Below, one piece after another: positions 34,397 through 45,229 of a stretch of DNA of 64,000 nucleotides (position 1 is the first letter of the stretch; the number at the start of each line of letters is the position of its first letter). The notes below the pieces were generated by a model. That model searched no databases. It was not told where the DNA came from and saw only the letters and a program-made list of their open reading frames with translations. Where the stretch lies: assembly GCF_052857255.1 (NCBI RefSeq), contig NC_135500.1, positions 104,789,048-104,853,047 on the forward strand, given 5' to 3'. The stretch comes from Amblyomma americanum. Taxonomy: Eukaryota > Arthropoda > Arachnida > Ixodida > Ixodidae. The translations under genes were made by a program, and so were the position numbers.

Positions 34397-37300
34397 CGGT
34401 GGCGTGTGGTTCCCCCTGTCATTCGAGCCTACTGTTCGTGGTCACTTACAAGTTCTCCGGCACCCAGTTTCTTATCGACACGGGCGCGGAAATCAGCGTG
34501 GTTCCACCGACTAAGGCAGATCGTTCCAAGCCATCAGGACTGTCGCTCCGTGCTGCCAACGCCTCGTCTACACCCACGTATGGGCTACGATCTCTCACCC
34601 TGGACTTCGTCCTACGCCGCACTTTTCGATGGGTCTTCGTCATCGCAGACGTGGTTCGCCCGATCATCGGCTCAGACTTCCTCTCCTACTTCGACTTAGA
34701 CGTCAGCGTGCGCCATCGTCGCCTTATCGACGGTCTGACTCAGCTCTCCATCTCGGGAGTCTCGTCCGACCTTGCTCCCATGGGCATTCGCACGCTGATA
34801 CCTTCCTCTCAGTTCAAAAAGTGTTGGCGGATTTCCCGGAGCTCACTAAGCCATGCAACCTCACTCAGGCGCCTAAACATACTGTGACACACCACATCGT
34901 CACCCGGGGTCCACCCGCAGCTGCTCGACCGCATCGCTTGTTTTGAGACCGTCTAGCTATCGCCAAACGTGAGTTTGACCACATGCTGGAGCTCGGCATT
35001 ATACGCCCGTCGTCCAGCGCGTGGGCGTCTCCGCTGCATCTAGTGCCCAAGCGTGATCCCGGTGACTGGCGTTCCTGCGGCGACTATCGGGCGTTGAATG
35101 CCAACACTGTCCACGACAGCTGTCCGCTGCCCCACATCCAGGACTTTATATCGCGCCTCGCCGGCTGCGCCATTTTTAGCAAAGTTGACCTGGTTAAGGC
35201 GTATCACTAAATTCCCATTGAACCCGCCGACATACCTAAGACCGCCATCACGACGCCCTTTGATTTGTTTGAGTACGTCCGAATGCCTTTTGGACTACGC
35301 AATTCGGCTCAAACCTTCCAGCGGTTCATGGCTGAGGTCACGCGGGGCCTACCGAGTGTATTCGCGTACCTTGACGATGTCCTCATCGCCAGCCCTACAC
35401 CTCATGATCATGAGCAAGACCTACGTGCTTTGTTCAAGCGTCTACAGCACTACGGCCTGGTTGTGAATGCCTCTAAGTGTGTTTTCGGTGCTTCTGAGCT
35501 CGAGTTTTTAGGTCATAACATATCTTCAGTGGGTATCCGCCCTCTCGCGTCCTCCTGCCCACAACCCTGCGCCTCCTGCGACAATTCCTGGGGCTGGTGA
35601 ATTTCTCCCGCCGCTTTATCCCGCACTGTGCAGAGCTACTTCGCCCGCTCACCGACCTCCTCCGGTCAACCGCTGGCCCGTCCTCCGCAATCTCTTGGTC
35701 ATCAGAATCCCAGGCCGCCTTTACTGCCGCGAAGCAAGCAGTCGCTAACGCCGTGCTTCTAGTCCATCCGCGCAACGACGCCCCTACGCGATTGATGGTG
35801 GATGCCTCCAGCGTGGCCATCGGAGCCGTCTTACAGCAGTACATTAACTCCAAGTGGAGACCATTATCTTTTTATTCTCGGAAGCTACTTCCTGCTGAGA
35901 CCCGCTACAGCGTCTTCGGTCGAGAGCTCCTAGCCATCTACTCCACTATCCAGCACTTTCGGCATTTTGTAGAAGGATGCACGTTTCACGTGCTAACCGA
36001 TCATAAACCGCTGGCATATGTGTTCCGGACCAATTCATCGAAGTACGTGTCACGTGAACTCCGTCAGCTCGCTTATATCTCGGAGTTTACTATCGACATC
36101 CGGCATGTGAAAGGTGCAGCCAACACCGCCGCTGACGCCCTCTCTAGTATCGTCGCGGTAGACGCTCCATCTTCCACTGTCGACTGGGCCGCATTCTCTT
36201 CTGGCCAGCAGAATGACGATGAGCTTGCCGCTTTTCGAGCGATCCCTCGTTCTCTCCTATTACGGCTTGTGCCCCACCCTTGCTCGCCTGAGCCCTTGTG
36301 GTGCGATGCTTCAACGGACTTTGCTCGCCCTTTTGTTCCGGCTTCACTACGTCGCCCTATCTTCCATTCTCTCCATGACATATGCCATCCAGGCATTCGG
36401 GCTACTCAGCGCCTTCTCACCCAGCGCTATGTTTGGCCCGGAATCAACGCTGATGTGCGTGCTTGGACGCGCCGGTGCCTACCCTGTCAGTCGACCAAGA
36501 TATGTCGACATACCAAGACACCTTACCAAGCCTTTCTACCCCCTGGCCGTGGTTTCGTCCATGTTAATCTCGACATCGTGGGCCCTCTACCCATCTTTCG
36601 AGGCTACCGCTATATCTTGATCATAGTCGACCGCTTCACTCGCTGGCCGGTAGCAGTCCCCATTCCTGACATCACCGCAGAGACTGTTTCGCGCGCCTTC
36701 ATTTCTGCGTGGGTATCTCGATTTGGTTGTCCTGGCACTGTGACAACCGACCGTGGACGCCAGTTTGAGTCCTCCCTGTTTGCTTCCCTTAATAATATTC
36801 TCGGCGCCAGGCATTGCACTAGCACTGCATATCACCCGTGTGCTAACGGCATGGTGGAACGCCTTCACCGCCAATTGAATGCCGCCCTCGCTGCCAGCCT
36901 CAATTGCGCCTCCTGGGTCGACTCCTTGCCCCTTGTGCTGCTTGGTCTAAGGGCCGTCATCCGAGAAGACTTAGTGCTCAGCTGCAGAGCTCGTGTATGG
37001 TAGTGCTTTGCGTCTTCCAGGCGACTTCTTTACATCCCAGTAACTTCCAGCCCAGCCCCAAGAAATCCTCCAACGCCTGCTGGACTGCGTTAAAGACCTC
37101 CGGCCTACTCCCCCCACGTCCGTCCCGCCCCCATACCATTTTCGTACACCCCGACCTGGCCACTTCGACCCACGTTTTTGCGCGCCGCGACGCTGTCCGA
37201 GCTCCACTCACACCGGCTTACGGCGGACCTTTCCGCGTTCTCCGCCGCACCCCTAAAACCGCCACCATCCTCCAAAACGGCCGCGAAGAGACCGTCAATC

Positions 37301-37431
37301 TAGACCGCCTTAAACCGGCTTGCATGGAGACCGCCCTGGAACGACTCCCAGCGCCGCCAGACCTAGTGCTCGAGTGCCATCGCCGGCCCTCCGTCCGTTT
37401 TGACTTCCAGTCTAGGCGGGGGGCCCTGTAG
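34397..37431 (+). pseudogene. Ty3/gypsy pol, broken
   Basis: Protease FLIDTGAEISVV is encoded near 34470. RT runs from about 34980 (SPLHLVPKRD) to YLDD near 35371. RNase H has MVDASSVAIGAVL near 35794 and LTDHKPLAYV near 35994. Integrase has an H-C zinc segment at about 36365-36495, DIVGPLP near 36569, TTDRGRQFES near 36743 and GMVERLH near 36850, ending with a GPF-type motif (YGGPFRVL) near 37222. Breaks: a frame change near 34810, TGA at 34944, TAA at 35208 within the RT (after KAYH), a frame change near 35560 and another near 36970. The last frame runs into the 3' LTR, stopping at 37431. Confidence 0.85.
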
Positions 37432-37599
37432 CACCCTCTCTTGGGCGGCGCCGACAACCCGGCTAGCGCGCGCCACCCTGCGAAGAGAATAAAGACGGCA
37501 CCTGGTCGTGGCTCGTGCAGCCACGGCTGGCAGTTCTGTTCTGGTGTCGGCTCGTAGCAAAGGTCTCGTTTCCTTCGCTCCTGAGGCGTTAAGCCTACA
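37427..37599 (+). repeat. 3' LTR of the degenerate gypsy element
   Basis: 173 bp beginning TGTAGCACCC and ending GCCTACA, with 5-bp inverted ends. A G-rich polypurine tract lies directly upstream (37417-37423) and an AATAAA signal at 37488-37493. Confidence 0.85.
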
Positions 37600-37607
37600 G
37601 GTTTATG

Positions 37608-37730
37608 TCAAGTGAAATAAATAACAATAAATCAATGAAATATTACCGCGACTGTGATTCGAACCGCAGCGGCCCAAGCAGTTGTGCTTCGCTGGCGGCA
37701 GCGCTAGAGCACTAGTCTTTAGCCGCATGT
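37608..37730 (-). mobile_element. tRNA-like SINE head fragment
   Basis: On the minus strand there is a perfect B-box GGTTCGAATCA (about 37652-37662) and an A-box-like TAGTGCTCTAGCGC upstream. An ATTTATTG-rich tail reaches almost to the LTR end. It does not fold as a full tRNA. Boundaries are approximate. Confidence 0.4.
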
Positions 37731-39144
37731 TTTTTTTTTCTTTAATGCATGGAAATCAATCCCGCTCAGCTTCCAAATGTTTTACATACACAAGTACTCT
37801 TCCGCAATGCAGACACAGGTTCTCATGTCTTCGTACGCTGCGCTCCACGTGCGCATAAATAAAGCGGGACGCATACACATGCGTCATGAACCGGGAACCC
37901 TTCAGGCCACCGGTCCTGCGCCGCATAGCCCCCTTCACCAAGGCGCTTTGTTCACTAAACAGAGATTTAAATGAACGAGGTTGTTCTGCTTTTCGCTCCA
38001 TCATGGAGCTTTTCCAGAGGCTAAAAAAGAACAATCAACAATAAGAGATGGCGCGGAATAGTGGAGTGTTTGAGAATATGCAGGGAACTTTTAGGGTACG
38101 CCGATATCTGACTGTCCTTTTTGATTGTCCGCTGAAGTATGTTGCAGAAAAACACTGCATCAATGCTCCACGTAAAGCAATGATCGATCGTCTCTGGTTG
38201 GCCGCACAGGCGGTTCACCGACCATTGCAGAAAAATCACCTTGGCGCGAAGTCAGGCCTTGGGGGGTAGGGCCGAAGGAGTTTAAAAAATGTTTTTGCAG
38301 CTGATTGAATATAGAATCGCATAACTCGCTCCAATACATTAGAATCCATAAGACCAAGGTAAGGCTGCCGATACACGAGTACAGGCAATACTCTATTAGT
38401 ACTTTTGTTGAACACTAGTTGTGACCGGCTGTGGCTCGGCTATAGCCGCAGCTGATCACGCGTCGTGTTAATGTTCAACACACTATCACGCTGTGCATCG
38501 CACAACGTCAACTTCATGAAATAATACTTTTATAAAAATAATATTCCCGCTTTAAGCTATGCAGCGGGAGTGAGAGATGTGCGCTGCATGCGTTGGCGTG
38601 GACAACACTGTGGCAGAACACAGCAGTAGAGCTATATACGTTGGCGTTGGCTACGCCGCAATGAAGCATAGGCTACTATAGCGTACATTGGATGAATTGT
38701 CACTGACGATGAAAAAGTTGAAGACGCGCATAACTGGCTCCCTGGGTGAGTGGACACCTCGATCGCGCTTTCAGTAACATGGCGGTGGTGACCTCCTGCA
38801 AAAGACTGCGCTTTCGCCCACTTCTTGCTTAGCAATGCTAATCCGCCAACAATTTTTGATTAGGTTTGATAGCGCTGCTAGTTCTAATCTGTCCGTGGGG
38901 TTAGATGCTTTCGAACTACGATGTTTTGTTTCCTGAGAAAGCAGACCGGTATCCTGTCGAACCGTCCTACCGCCTACTTCTACGGCGCACTCCAGGCAAC
39001 ACGTGGTGCGTTGCATAGTTATCAATAAGAATATAGAGTTCGTATTTTTTTCGCTATCTCGGACTTGAACTTAACAAGCCACAAGTGAGCGAATTGTGCG
39101 CAATACCGATTGCGCCATTTGAACTTGCGCCCGGCTGTTATTGT
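37731..39144. other. Spacer, nothing recognised
   Basis: No supported gene or repeat. Frames such as 38048-38269 and 38771-39025 carry no recognisable motif. Confidence 0.4.
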
Positions 39145-39346
39145 AACACGGACCAAGGAGTCTAACATGTGCGCGAGTCAATGGGTCTTTCGAAACCCAA
39201 TGGCGCAACTAAACGTGAAGGCCCTTCGCAGGCCGCGTTGCGATCCCGGACCGCACAGGGGTTCGGGCACAGCAACGGCCCGTCCCAGGCGCTCACTTGT
39301 CGCCGGGGCGGAGCGAGAGCGCACACGTTGGCACCCGAAAGATGGT
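39145..39346 (+). pseudogene. 28S rRNA fragment, left part
   Basis: Begins AACACGGACCAAGGAGTCTAA and continues through CATGTGCGCGAGTCA to CGTTGGCACCCGAAAGATGGT. This is a highly conserved stretch of the large-subunit rRNA (5' half of the molecule). It stops abruptly at the LTR boundary and resumes at 47504. Upstream of 39145 the sequence is not rRNA, so this is an isolated fragment and not part of an rDNA array as far as the window shows. Some positions differ from the usual conserved sequence (for example GAGTCAATGGG). Confidence 0.9.
39341..39346. repeat. Target-site duplication GATGGT, left copy
   Basis: GATGGT flanks the left LTR here and the right LTR at 47504-47509. Uninterrupted 28S rRNA has only one GATGGT between CCCGAAA and GAACTATG, so the duplication is confirmed by the known target sequence. 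Confidence 0.92.
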
Positions 39347-40341
39347 AGTTGTGTTCCTTTCACCCCTTTCTCTTCCTTGATGTCAGCCCGAAGGGGAAAG
39401 GTAGAAGTTGTTGGATGCCGACGTCTTGAGGTTCTAAACTTGCTCAGTCACATTACTCGTGGAACTTCAGGAAGTAAACTGTTTAATCACACATAAAATA
39501 GTTAAGACAGAACGGAACGTACAACAAGGAGAACAACTATGTACATAGTGATTGATCCGCAGAGTGACCAGACGAAATCAACCCCCGGTCCCACCAACAC
39601 GTCTTCTTTTAATTCCTAAGTCCCCGCCCTCAGTGGGGACACCAACCAATTAGGTCAAAACACAAGCACGCATCCAATCAAGGACCGGGGAAAGGAAAAC
39701 ACATCCAATAAAACACATGGGAGAGGAAAACACATTGAAAAAGAGACAGAGGAGCGTAAAACACGCCCAATCAAAGACTGGGGAGAGGGGACAGGTCACT
39801 GTCACGAATACTAACAATTCCCCTTTCGGATCACTCCATCCTCCCCCGCGGGGCGGCATGATTACTCGCTTAAAGAGCATGCGAGGGCCGCACAGATTGT
39901 CGAAAGCCGTGCCACTTAAGGCTCCACCGCTCCCCAATTCTTCCTGATGCCTCACGTGCACAGGAAGTGCCTGGCAGTCATATGGAGCTGATAAGCGCTC
40001 ACAGTGAACACGAGGAACGCGTCTTCAAAATTGCCTCCTAGCCACACACTGAACGACCGCCGCCCGGGTAATGGCCATGGGCAGCGTCGCCGCGGTAGGG
40101 ATGAAAGGCAACGCGCCTTCGTTGCTGCTTCTCGGAGCGGGCTGCGAACAATGGGGCCCGGCCAATCTGGGTCGTCTGCGCACCCCGAACTCCCCTCCGT
40201 CGCCGTCCGCTTGACTCGTTAGTTCCATGTGGAGTCAAAAGGAAATGGATCACAGCGTACGCACTCTTGTCCACATACAGGCGGCGTTCCGTACGTGATT
40301 ACTTGAGGCTCCGGATGTGTCCAAGCCAGCCGCGCACGACA
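39347..40341 (-). repeat. 3' LTR of the Gmr1-like element (995 bp)
   Basis: Matches 45229-47503 apart from a 1280-bp insertion there. I noticed six single-base differences in 995 bp (for example near 39778, 39826, 39934, 40078, 40080 and 40168). On the element strand it begins TGTCGTGC and ends CACAACT. It holds the empty version of the site (39991-40003) occupied by an insertion in the partner LTR. Confidence 0.95.
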
Positions 40342-40351
40342 CCTCCCCACC
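40342..40351 (-). promoter_or_regulatory. Polypurine tract (plus-strand primer)
   Basis: On the element strand GGTGGGGAGG sits directly before the TGTCGTG start of the 3' LTR, the expected place for the RNase H-resistant primer of second-strand synthesis. Confidence 0.85.
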
Positions 40352-40530
40352 AAGTGTGCTGCATAACATCTTGGAATGAAGCACACACAGAAAACCGAAA
40401 CAGACCAACGTGCCGCGGGCCCGGAGCCGAAGAAGCACCATCTGCCGCTGCCGAACCATATGCGTTGCCAAAGCCTCAGGGTACACCTCCATACATGACA
40501 TACCTCCAGGCCCCGGATACCCCCACGCCT

Positions 40531-43500
40531 CTAGTTGGAAGCTACGAGTCGCGACATTGCATCGGCATTAGCGTTTTGCTCCCCCTTTTTGTGCTCGACC
40601 CGGATATCGAATCTCTGCAGAGCGAGTGCCCAGCGTGTCAGCTTGGCGCTGTGCGGACTACTCAGAGTCAAATATTTGAGCGGGTTATGGTCCGTTATGA
40701 CCCTAATTTGTGCGCCACACAACCAGACTTCAAGTCGCCCTAATGCCCAAATGATGGCATAAGCCTCCTTCTCGATAGTCGCCCAGCGGGTCTGAGCCGG
40801 GCTTAGCTTTTTGCTCAGAAAAGCGATAGGCTGCTCGCGGCCCTCGTCATCGCACTGGGCAAGGCAGGCACCCACCGCGTAGTCCGAAGCATCGGTTGCG
40901 AGCACGAACTCCTTACTTGGGTCAGGCGCATGAAGTGAGGATGCGCTCTTCAAGCAAGCTTTCACCTCATCAAAAGCTTTCTGCGCCTCGTCATCCCATG
41001 GGAGCCGCTGCGGTGTCCGCCTGTTAGTTAAGCTCGTCAGTGGGAGCACGACGCGAGAATAGTCGGGGACATATTGTCGGTAATAGTTAGCTAAGCCCAG
41101 AAAGCTTCTGAGCTCCTTCTTTGTTTGGGGCCTCGGCATCTCGTCTATTGCTTTGACCTTTCCTGGATTAGCGCTGTGCTTCTCCGACCCAACCACATGG
41201 CCCAAAAATTCGACTTCTCGTCTCGCGAAATGACATTTGCCTGCGTTCACGGTGAACCCGGCGGCTGCGATCGAAGCGAGCACCGCCCGAACGTGCCTCA
41301 AATGCTCCTCCCAGGTGTCTGAATAAATCGCGAGGTCATCTATGTAGGCGCATGCGTACTCGCGGTGCGGTGCTAGTACCTGGTTTATGACCCTTTGAAA
41401 TGTCGAACTCGCATTTCGAAGGCCGAAGGGCATGACCCTCCATGCATACTGCCCCACCGGAGTGACGAATGCCGTGAGGGCCTGTGCCTGCTCGTCAAGG
41501 GATATTTGCCAATAGCCTCTCAGCATGTCTATTAGGCTGATGAAGTTGGCCTTTGCTACTCGGAACAGCAGCTCGGACGGTAGGCTCATCGGAAAGGCGT
41601 CCTGCTCGGTTATCGCATTCAACTTCCGATAATCGCAGCACAGGCGCAGCCCCCCATCTTTTTTAGCGACGCAAACCACTGGGTGAGCATGAGGACTCTC
41701 AACGGGATATATTAGTCCCCACTCCAGGAGCTCATCTACTTGCCTCTCCACTTCCTTCCGATACGCCATCGGGACCTTGTACGCATGGCCAGCCCGTGGC
41801 TGAGCACCCTCCTTTAGCACGATTTTGTGCGCTCCAAGCGTGCATTTGCCGGGCCTACTGCTGAAAACCTGGCCATTCTCCTCGGTCAGTGCCTCTAGAT
41901 CTCGGCGCTGCGCTTCGTTCAAATGTTCGAGAGCACCCGGCGGCAGCGCGTCGCTTGGCACTGAGCGGATGGGGAACGTGGGCACGTCGCCGAACTCCGC
42001 GTCGCACTCGAATATCACCCCTACTACATTCGCCCGTGCGTGGTATGCTCTGAGCTTGTTTGCGTGGACAGTCCGACATGCGCCATTGTCGAGCTTGATC
42101 AGATAACTGTACGGGCGCGTCTTCCGCATTACCGTCACAGGCCCCGTCCACTTGGACATCAACTTTCCCTCGCCATCCCTTTCAAGCAACAACACCTGCT
42201 GCCCATCTGTGAAGTGTTTATCGACAGCGCGCAAGTTGTATTGTCCAGTGTACCTTCGTTGCGCTACCGTGCTGTTGTCACTAGCCTTTGCGTTTGCCTC
42301 GGCCAGCTTCTCGCGCAAAGCTGACAGGTACTCTGCCGCCGGCGTTGCCAAAGAATCTGGTACTGCCCAGTCTCCCGTCCAAGTTTTTTGGAGAATGGAT
42401 AGCGGTCCGGTCGGTATTCTGCCATACATTAACTCAAACGGCGACTGCCCGGTCGTCTCATTAGGTACCTCTCTGTAAGCCCAGAGCAAGAATGGCACAA
42501 GCCTATCCCAGTCACGTCCGTGCTCTTGAATAATCTGGAATAGCATGGATTTGAATGTTCCATTCCAGCGCTCGACCAGACCGTTGCTTTGAGGGTGGTC
42601 CGGCGTGGAAAACCTCGGAGAGGCGCCCAATTTTCTGAGAAGCTCTTGTGTAAGTTTTGCGGTAAAATTTGTGCCCTGGTCACAGCATACTGTTTCAGGG
42701 ACTCCCAGGCGCGCGAATACCTGCAGAAGAGCGTCACACGTGGCCTTAGCGGTCAGCGCTTTTAAACACACGACTTCGGGCCAACGCGTGTTCATGTCCA
42801 CTACACAAAGTGCATAGCGGTGCCCTCGAGCTGACGGTGGTTCTATCGGTCCTATACAGTCGATGTTTACCACTTGGAATGCGGCCTCTGGTCTAGCGAT
42901 CGGCGCGATCGGCACTCGATCTGCTGTGCGTGCACGCGACTTCACCTGACATGAGTGGCATGAGCGGCAGTACTGCTTCACGTCGCGTGTGACCCCGGGC
43001 CAGAAGAATGAAGCCTTTATCCGCTGAAGCGTTTTCCGCTCGCCGAGATGACCTGCCCACACTGAGTCGTGCGCCATTTTTAACACCTCTGCGCGTCGCT
43101 CGGTTGGGAGGACAAGCTGAGTACATGGATGCCCAGCAACAGGCTCCTGGTGGAACAAAAGCTCGTCCCGGACCGTCATGCCGTGTGTTCCCTCTCTAGC
43201 CTGAGCCCACGCTTCCTGGAGTGATTCGTCTCCAATCTGCGCCTCGCGAAACCGTTGCCGCGTCGTCTGTGCCACCGCGGTTTCCCCTTCGCTGCAATCT
43301 GCTGCTACCGCGCCCGCTAGAACCTCGTCAACCCGCTTCTCCCTCTCTTCGATTTCTTCGTCAGAACCCTCGGCTTCTCCCTGTTCTTGCGCATGGACAC
43401 GATCGCTCAGAAGCTGCTCATAGTCTTCGGGAGTGATTAACGCGCTTATCCCAGTTATAAGCTCGTCTGTGACTGCACACAGTATGCCCCGCTCCGACGG

Positions 43501-44856
43501 GTCAAATGATACTCGCGGTGCTCCCTGAGTTGTTACTAGGGGAACGTACGCCAGCTCCGCGACAACCTGCTTTCCGAAAGCCCCGGTGAGTTGTATTGTT
43601 GCCCCCGCGCATTCATATCGCGGCACGAGTGACCTGCGGATGACCGTGATGTCGGCCCCTGAGTCAATGCGCGCACTTATAGCGTTCCCGCTACTCAACA
43701 ATGTCACCTCTCCGTCGCTGACCTTCTCCTCCGCGGGCTGCCTTTCCACTGAGCCGTGCACTGTCTCCCTGCCATGCAAGGGGACCGATATTCGGGCGAT
43801 TACTGATTTCTGGTCTGCGCGTCCGCCCCCCATGTCTGGCTTTTCCGCGGTTTGTCTTTTCGGGCAAAATCTTGCGATGTGCCCATGCCCGTGGCAATGG
43901 AAACACTGTCCACGTCCCCGGGGCCGCGTGTTGTTTGGTCGGGACTGGGTTCCGTCGCACTGTGTTACCCCGACTGCCTCGTTCGTCGCCACCGCCGCGC
44001 TCGCTGCTTTCCCGACCTTATATCTTCGGCTTTCGTCGTGGTTTTCTGCCAGCGTGACAATCTCACTAGGTTTTAGGAACCCTGGCTTATCATTTAGAGC
44101 AACGTGCGCTCTCGCTTCTGCACTGAGGGCTTCCTTTAGTCGGTCCGCGACGGCTAGCAGTTTGAACTTCTCTAACGAAGTTACCTGACAGCTGTTTAAA
44201 TAGTATTCCAGGTAGTTCTGCAGGCGTACCGCAAACTGCTCCCACGTCTCATTTGGGTTTTTGTTCGCGGATGAGTAAAGACGTTTGTATTCGGCGGCAG
44301 TGAGCCTCAAGCCGTCTAACACTTTAGTTTTCAGGAGTGCGTACTCGCTCCTTTCATCTGCGGACAACCGCGTGAGTAGCATGCGTGCCCTCTCGCTTAG
44401 GTGTGGCAAAACTAGTCCAGCCCACCACTGGGTTGGAGCTTCGTATGACCCCAACGTGGCCTCTACGTCCTCGAACCACCCTGGTACCAGGGCTTCTTGA
44501 AGCGGCATCGGCGTGAGAACGCCTTTCATAAGGTTAGCAAATTTCAACCTTCTGTCCTCGTCCATTCTTCCGCTCGCTCCCGCGCTCTCACCAAGCCCAC
44601 CCGCTGTTCCGCTCTGCTTAAGATTCAGCCTTGTATTTTCTAAAGCCAACCGCTCCTTTTCCACCACTAGTTCAGCAATTCGTAATTGCACTTGCAACTC
44701 GGTCATTTGTTGCACCGGCGCGCTAACTGTCAGAGGGTGCGTCGGACCCTCATTTGCCTGACCCGCGGCTGCCAACTCTCCGTTTCCTGCCCCGTTCTCC
44801 ATCTCTTTCTGTTTAACACTGTCACTTCTCAAAACCCAAGGCTTTGGCATAAGCAC
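40531..44856 (-). CDS. Gmr1-like gag-pol polyprotein, PR-IN-RT-RH order
   Basis: 1441 residues, no stops. Gag: a coiled-coil-prone N-terminus (about 50-85), then a capsid segment at about 105-285 whose helical pattern (ETWEQFAVRLQNYLEYYL, then LKEALSAEARAHV, then LKPSEIVTLAE) resembles the SCAN domain, then a CCHC knuckle CFHCHGHGHIARFC near 317-331. Protease: ARIDSGADITVI near 395. Integrase: H-H-C-C zinc segment at about 594-640, catalytic Asp in VNIDCIG near 664, Asp in CCDQGTNFT near 725 and Glu in GLVERWN 36 residues later (a DX35E spacing), then a GPY/F-type motif (KWTGPVTV) near 893. RT: FPMSLPSELL near 1095, VMPFGLRNASSTFQ near 1143, YIDD near 1171. RNase H: ATDASDYAVG near 1318 and ITDHNPLKYL near 1387. 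All catalytic residues looked for are present. Gag and pol share one frame, so no frameshift is needed. Met19 is an alternative start. Confidence 0.93.
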   Translation of the reverse strand: MLMPKPWVLRSDSVKQKEMENGAGNGELAAAGQANEGPTHPLTVSAPVQQMTELQVQLRIAELVVEKERLALENTRLNLKQSGTAGGLGESAGASGRMDEDRRLKFANLMKGVLTPMPLQEALVPGWFEDVEATLGSYEAPTQWWAGLVLPHLSERARMLLTRLSADERSEYALLKTKVLDGLRLTAAEYKRLYSSANKNPNETWEQFAVRLQNYLEYYLNSCQVTSLEKFKLLAVADRLKEALSAEARAHVALNDKPGFLKPSEIVTLAENHDESRRYKVGKAASAAVATNEAVGVTQCDGTQSRPNNTRPRGRGQCFHCHGHGHIARFCPKRQTAEKPDMGGGRADQKSVIARISVPLHGRETVHGSVERQPAEEKVSDGEVTLLSSGNAISARIDSGADITVIRRSLVPRYECAGATIQLTGAFGKQVVAELAYVPLVTTQGAPRVSFDPSERGILCAVTDELITGISALITPEDYEQLLSDRVHAQEQGEAEGSDEEIEEREKRVDEVLAGAVAADCSEGETAVAQTTRQRFREAQIGDESLQEAWAQAREGTHGMTVRDELLFHQEPVAGHPCTQLVLPTERRAEVLKMAHDSVWAGHLGERKTLQRIKASFFWPGVTRDVKQYCRSCHSCQVKSRARTADRVPIAPIARPEAAFQVVNIDCIGPIEPPSARGHRYALCVVDMNTRWPEVVCLKALTAKATCDALLQVFARLGVPETVCCDQGTNFTAKLTQELLRKLGASPRFSTPDHPQSNGLVERWNGTFKSMLFQIIQEHGRDWDRLVPFLLWAYREVPNETTGQSPFELMYGRIPTGPLSILQKTWTGDWAVPDSLATPAAEYLSALREKLAEANAKASDNSTVAQRRYTGQYNLRAVDKHFTDGQQVLLLERDGEGKLMSKWTGPVTVMRKTRPYSYLIKLDNGACRTVHANKLRAYHARANVVGVIFECDAEFGDVPTFPIRSVPSDALPPGALEHLNEAQRRDLEALTEENGQVFSSRPGKCTLGAHKIVLKEGAQPRAGHAYKVPMAYRKEVERQVDELLEWGLIYPVESPHAHPVVCVAKKDGGLRLCCDYRKLNAITEQDAFPMSLPSELLFRVAKANFISLIDMLRGYWQISLDEQAQALTAFVTPVGQYAWRVMPFGLRNASSTFQRVINQVLAPHREYACAYIDDLAIYSDTWEEHLRHVRAVLASIAAAGFTVNAGKCHFARREVEFLGHVVGSEKHSANPGKVKAIDEMPRPQTKKELRSFLGLANYYRQYVPDYSRVVLPLTSLTNRRTPQRLPWDDEAQKAFDEVKACLKSASSLHAPDPSKEFVLATDASDYAVGACLAQCDDEGREQPIAFLSKKLSPAQTRWATIEKEAYAIIWALGRLEVWLCGAQIRVITDHNPLKYLTLSSPHSAKLTRWALALQRFDIRVEHKKGEQNANADAMSRLVASN

Positions 44857-45214
44857 AAGCCCGACAGGAACAGAAAGGTACTCGCCTGGCTACCGAAGCT
44901 CCGCTTTACGAGGCTGCCGGTGCCCCAGCATGGAAGACTGGCCCGGAAGTTGGTCGCTGCTCCGCACGGTCCCGGTTGGAACTCGTCTCCTTGATCCGCG
45001 TCGTCGTCGGCTCCTCCTGATCAACAGCGCCCTCCTTGACTCTGGTCACCTGGTTCCTTCAGCTGCCCGCTGACTTGGGCCTTCAGCGTCACGTCGGCGT
45101 TGACCAGCTGTAACTCTTGAAATCTTCTCCTCTGGACGTGCCACGCTATAGCTCGTCCGCCGCCTTGTACTTCCGCCCTCCTTCAGTTGCCTCGAGTAGG
45201 AAGACGTCGCATTT

Positions 45215-45229
45215 CTGTCGACTGCGCCA
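45215..45229 (-). promoter_or_regulatory. Primer-binding site, tRNA-Ser type
   Basis: On the element strand TGGCGCAGTCGACAG starts at the inner end of the 5' LTR. It is complementary to a tRNA 3' end CGACTGCGCCA, the acceptor end of arthropod serine tRNAs as I recall them. Its T coincides with the last base of the LTR repeat. Confidence 0.75.

Larger units (their letters stand above)
33523..37607 (+). mobile_element. Degenerate Ty3/gypsy element with truncated 5' LTR
   Basis: Plus-strand LTR retrotransposon in conventional order: gag, protease, reverse transcriptase, RNase H, integrase. The 3' LTR (37427-37599, TGTAG...CTACA) is complete, but only the last 36 bp of the 5' LTR remain (33534-33569, one mismatch to the 3' copy). 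A primer-site-like TGGTGACC follows at 33571. GTTTATG occurs just outside both ends (33523-33529 and 37601-37607), which may be a target duplication of an already truncated copy or coincidence. The pol region has at least two in-frame stops and several frame changes, so it is inactive. Confidence 0.85.

Noticed and set aside
40267..44994. Many plus-strand frames opposite the Gmr1-like gag-pol (for example 43586-44188, 200 codons)
   Set aside because: They are antisense shadows of a GC-rich coding region whose minus-strand frame carries all the domain motifs.
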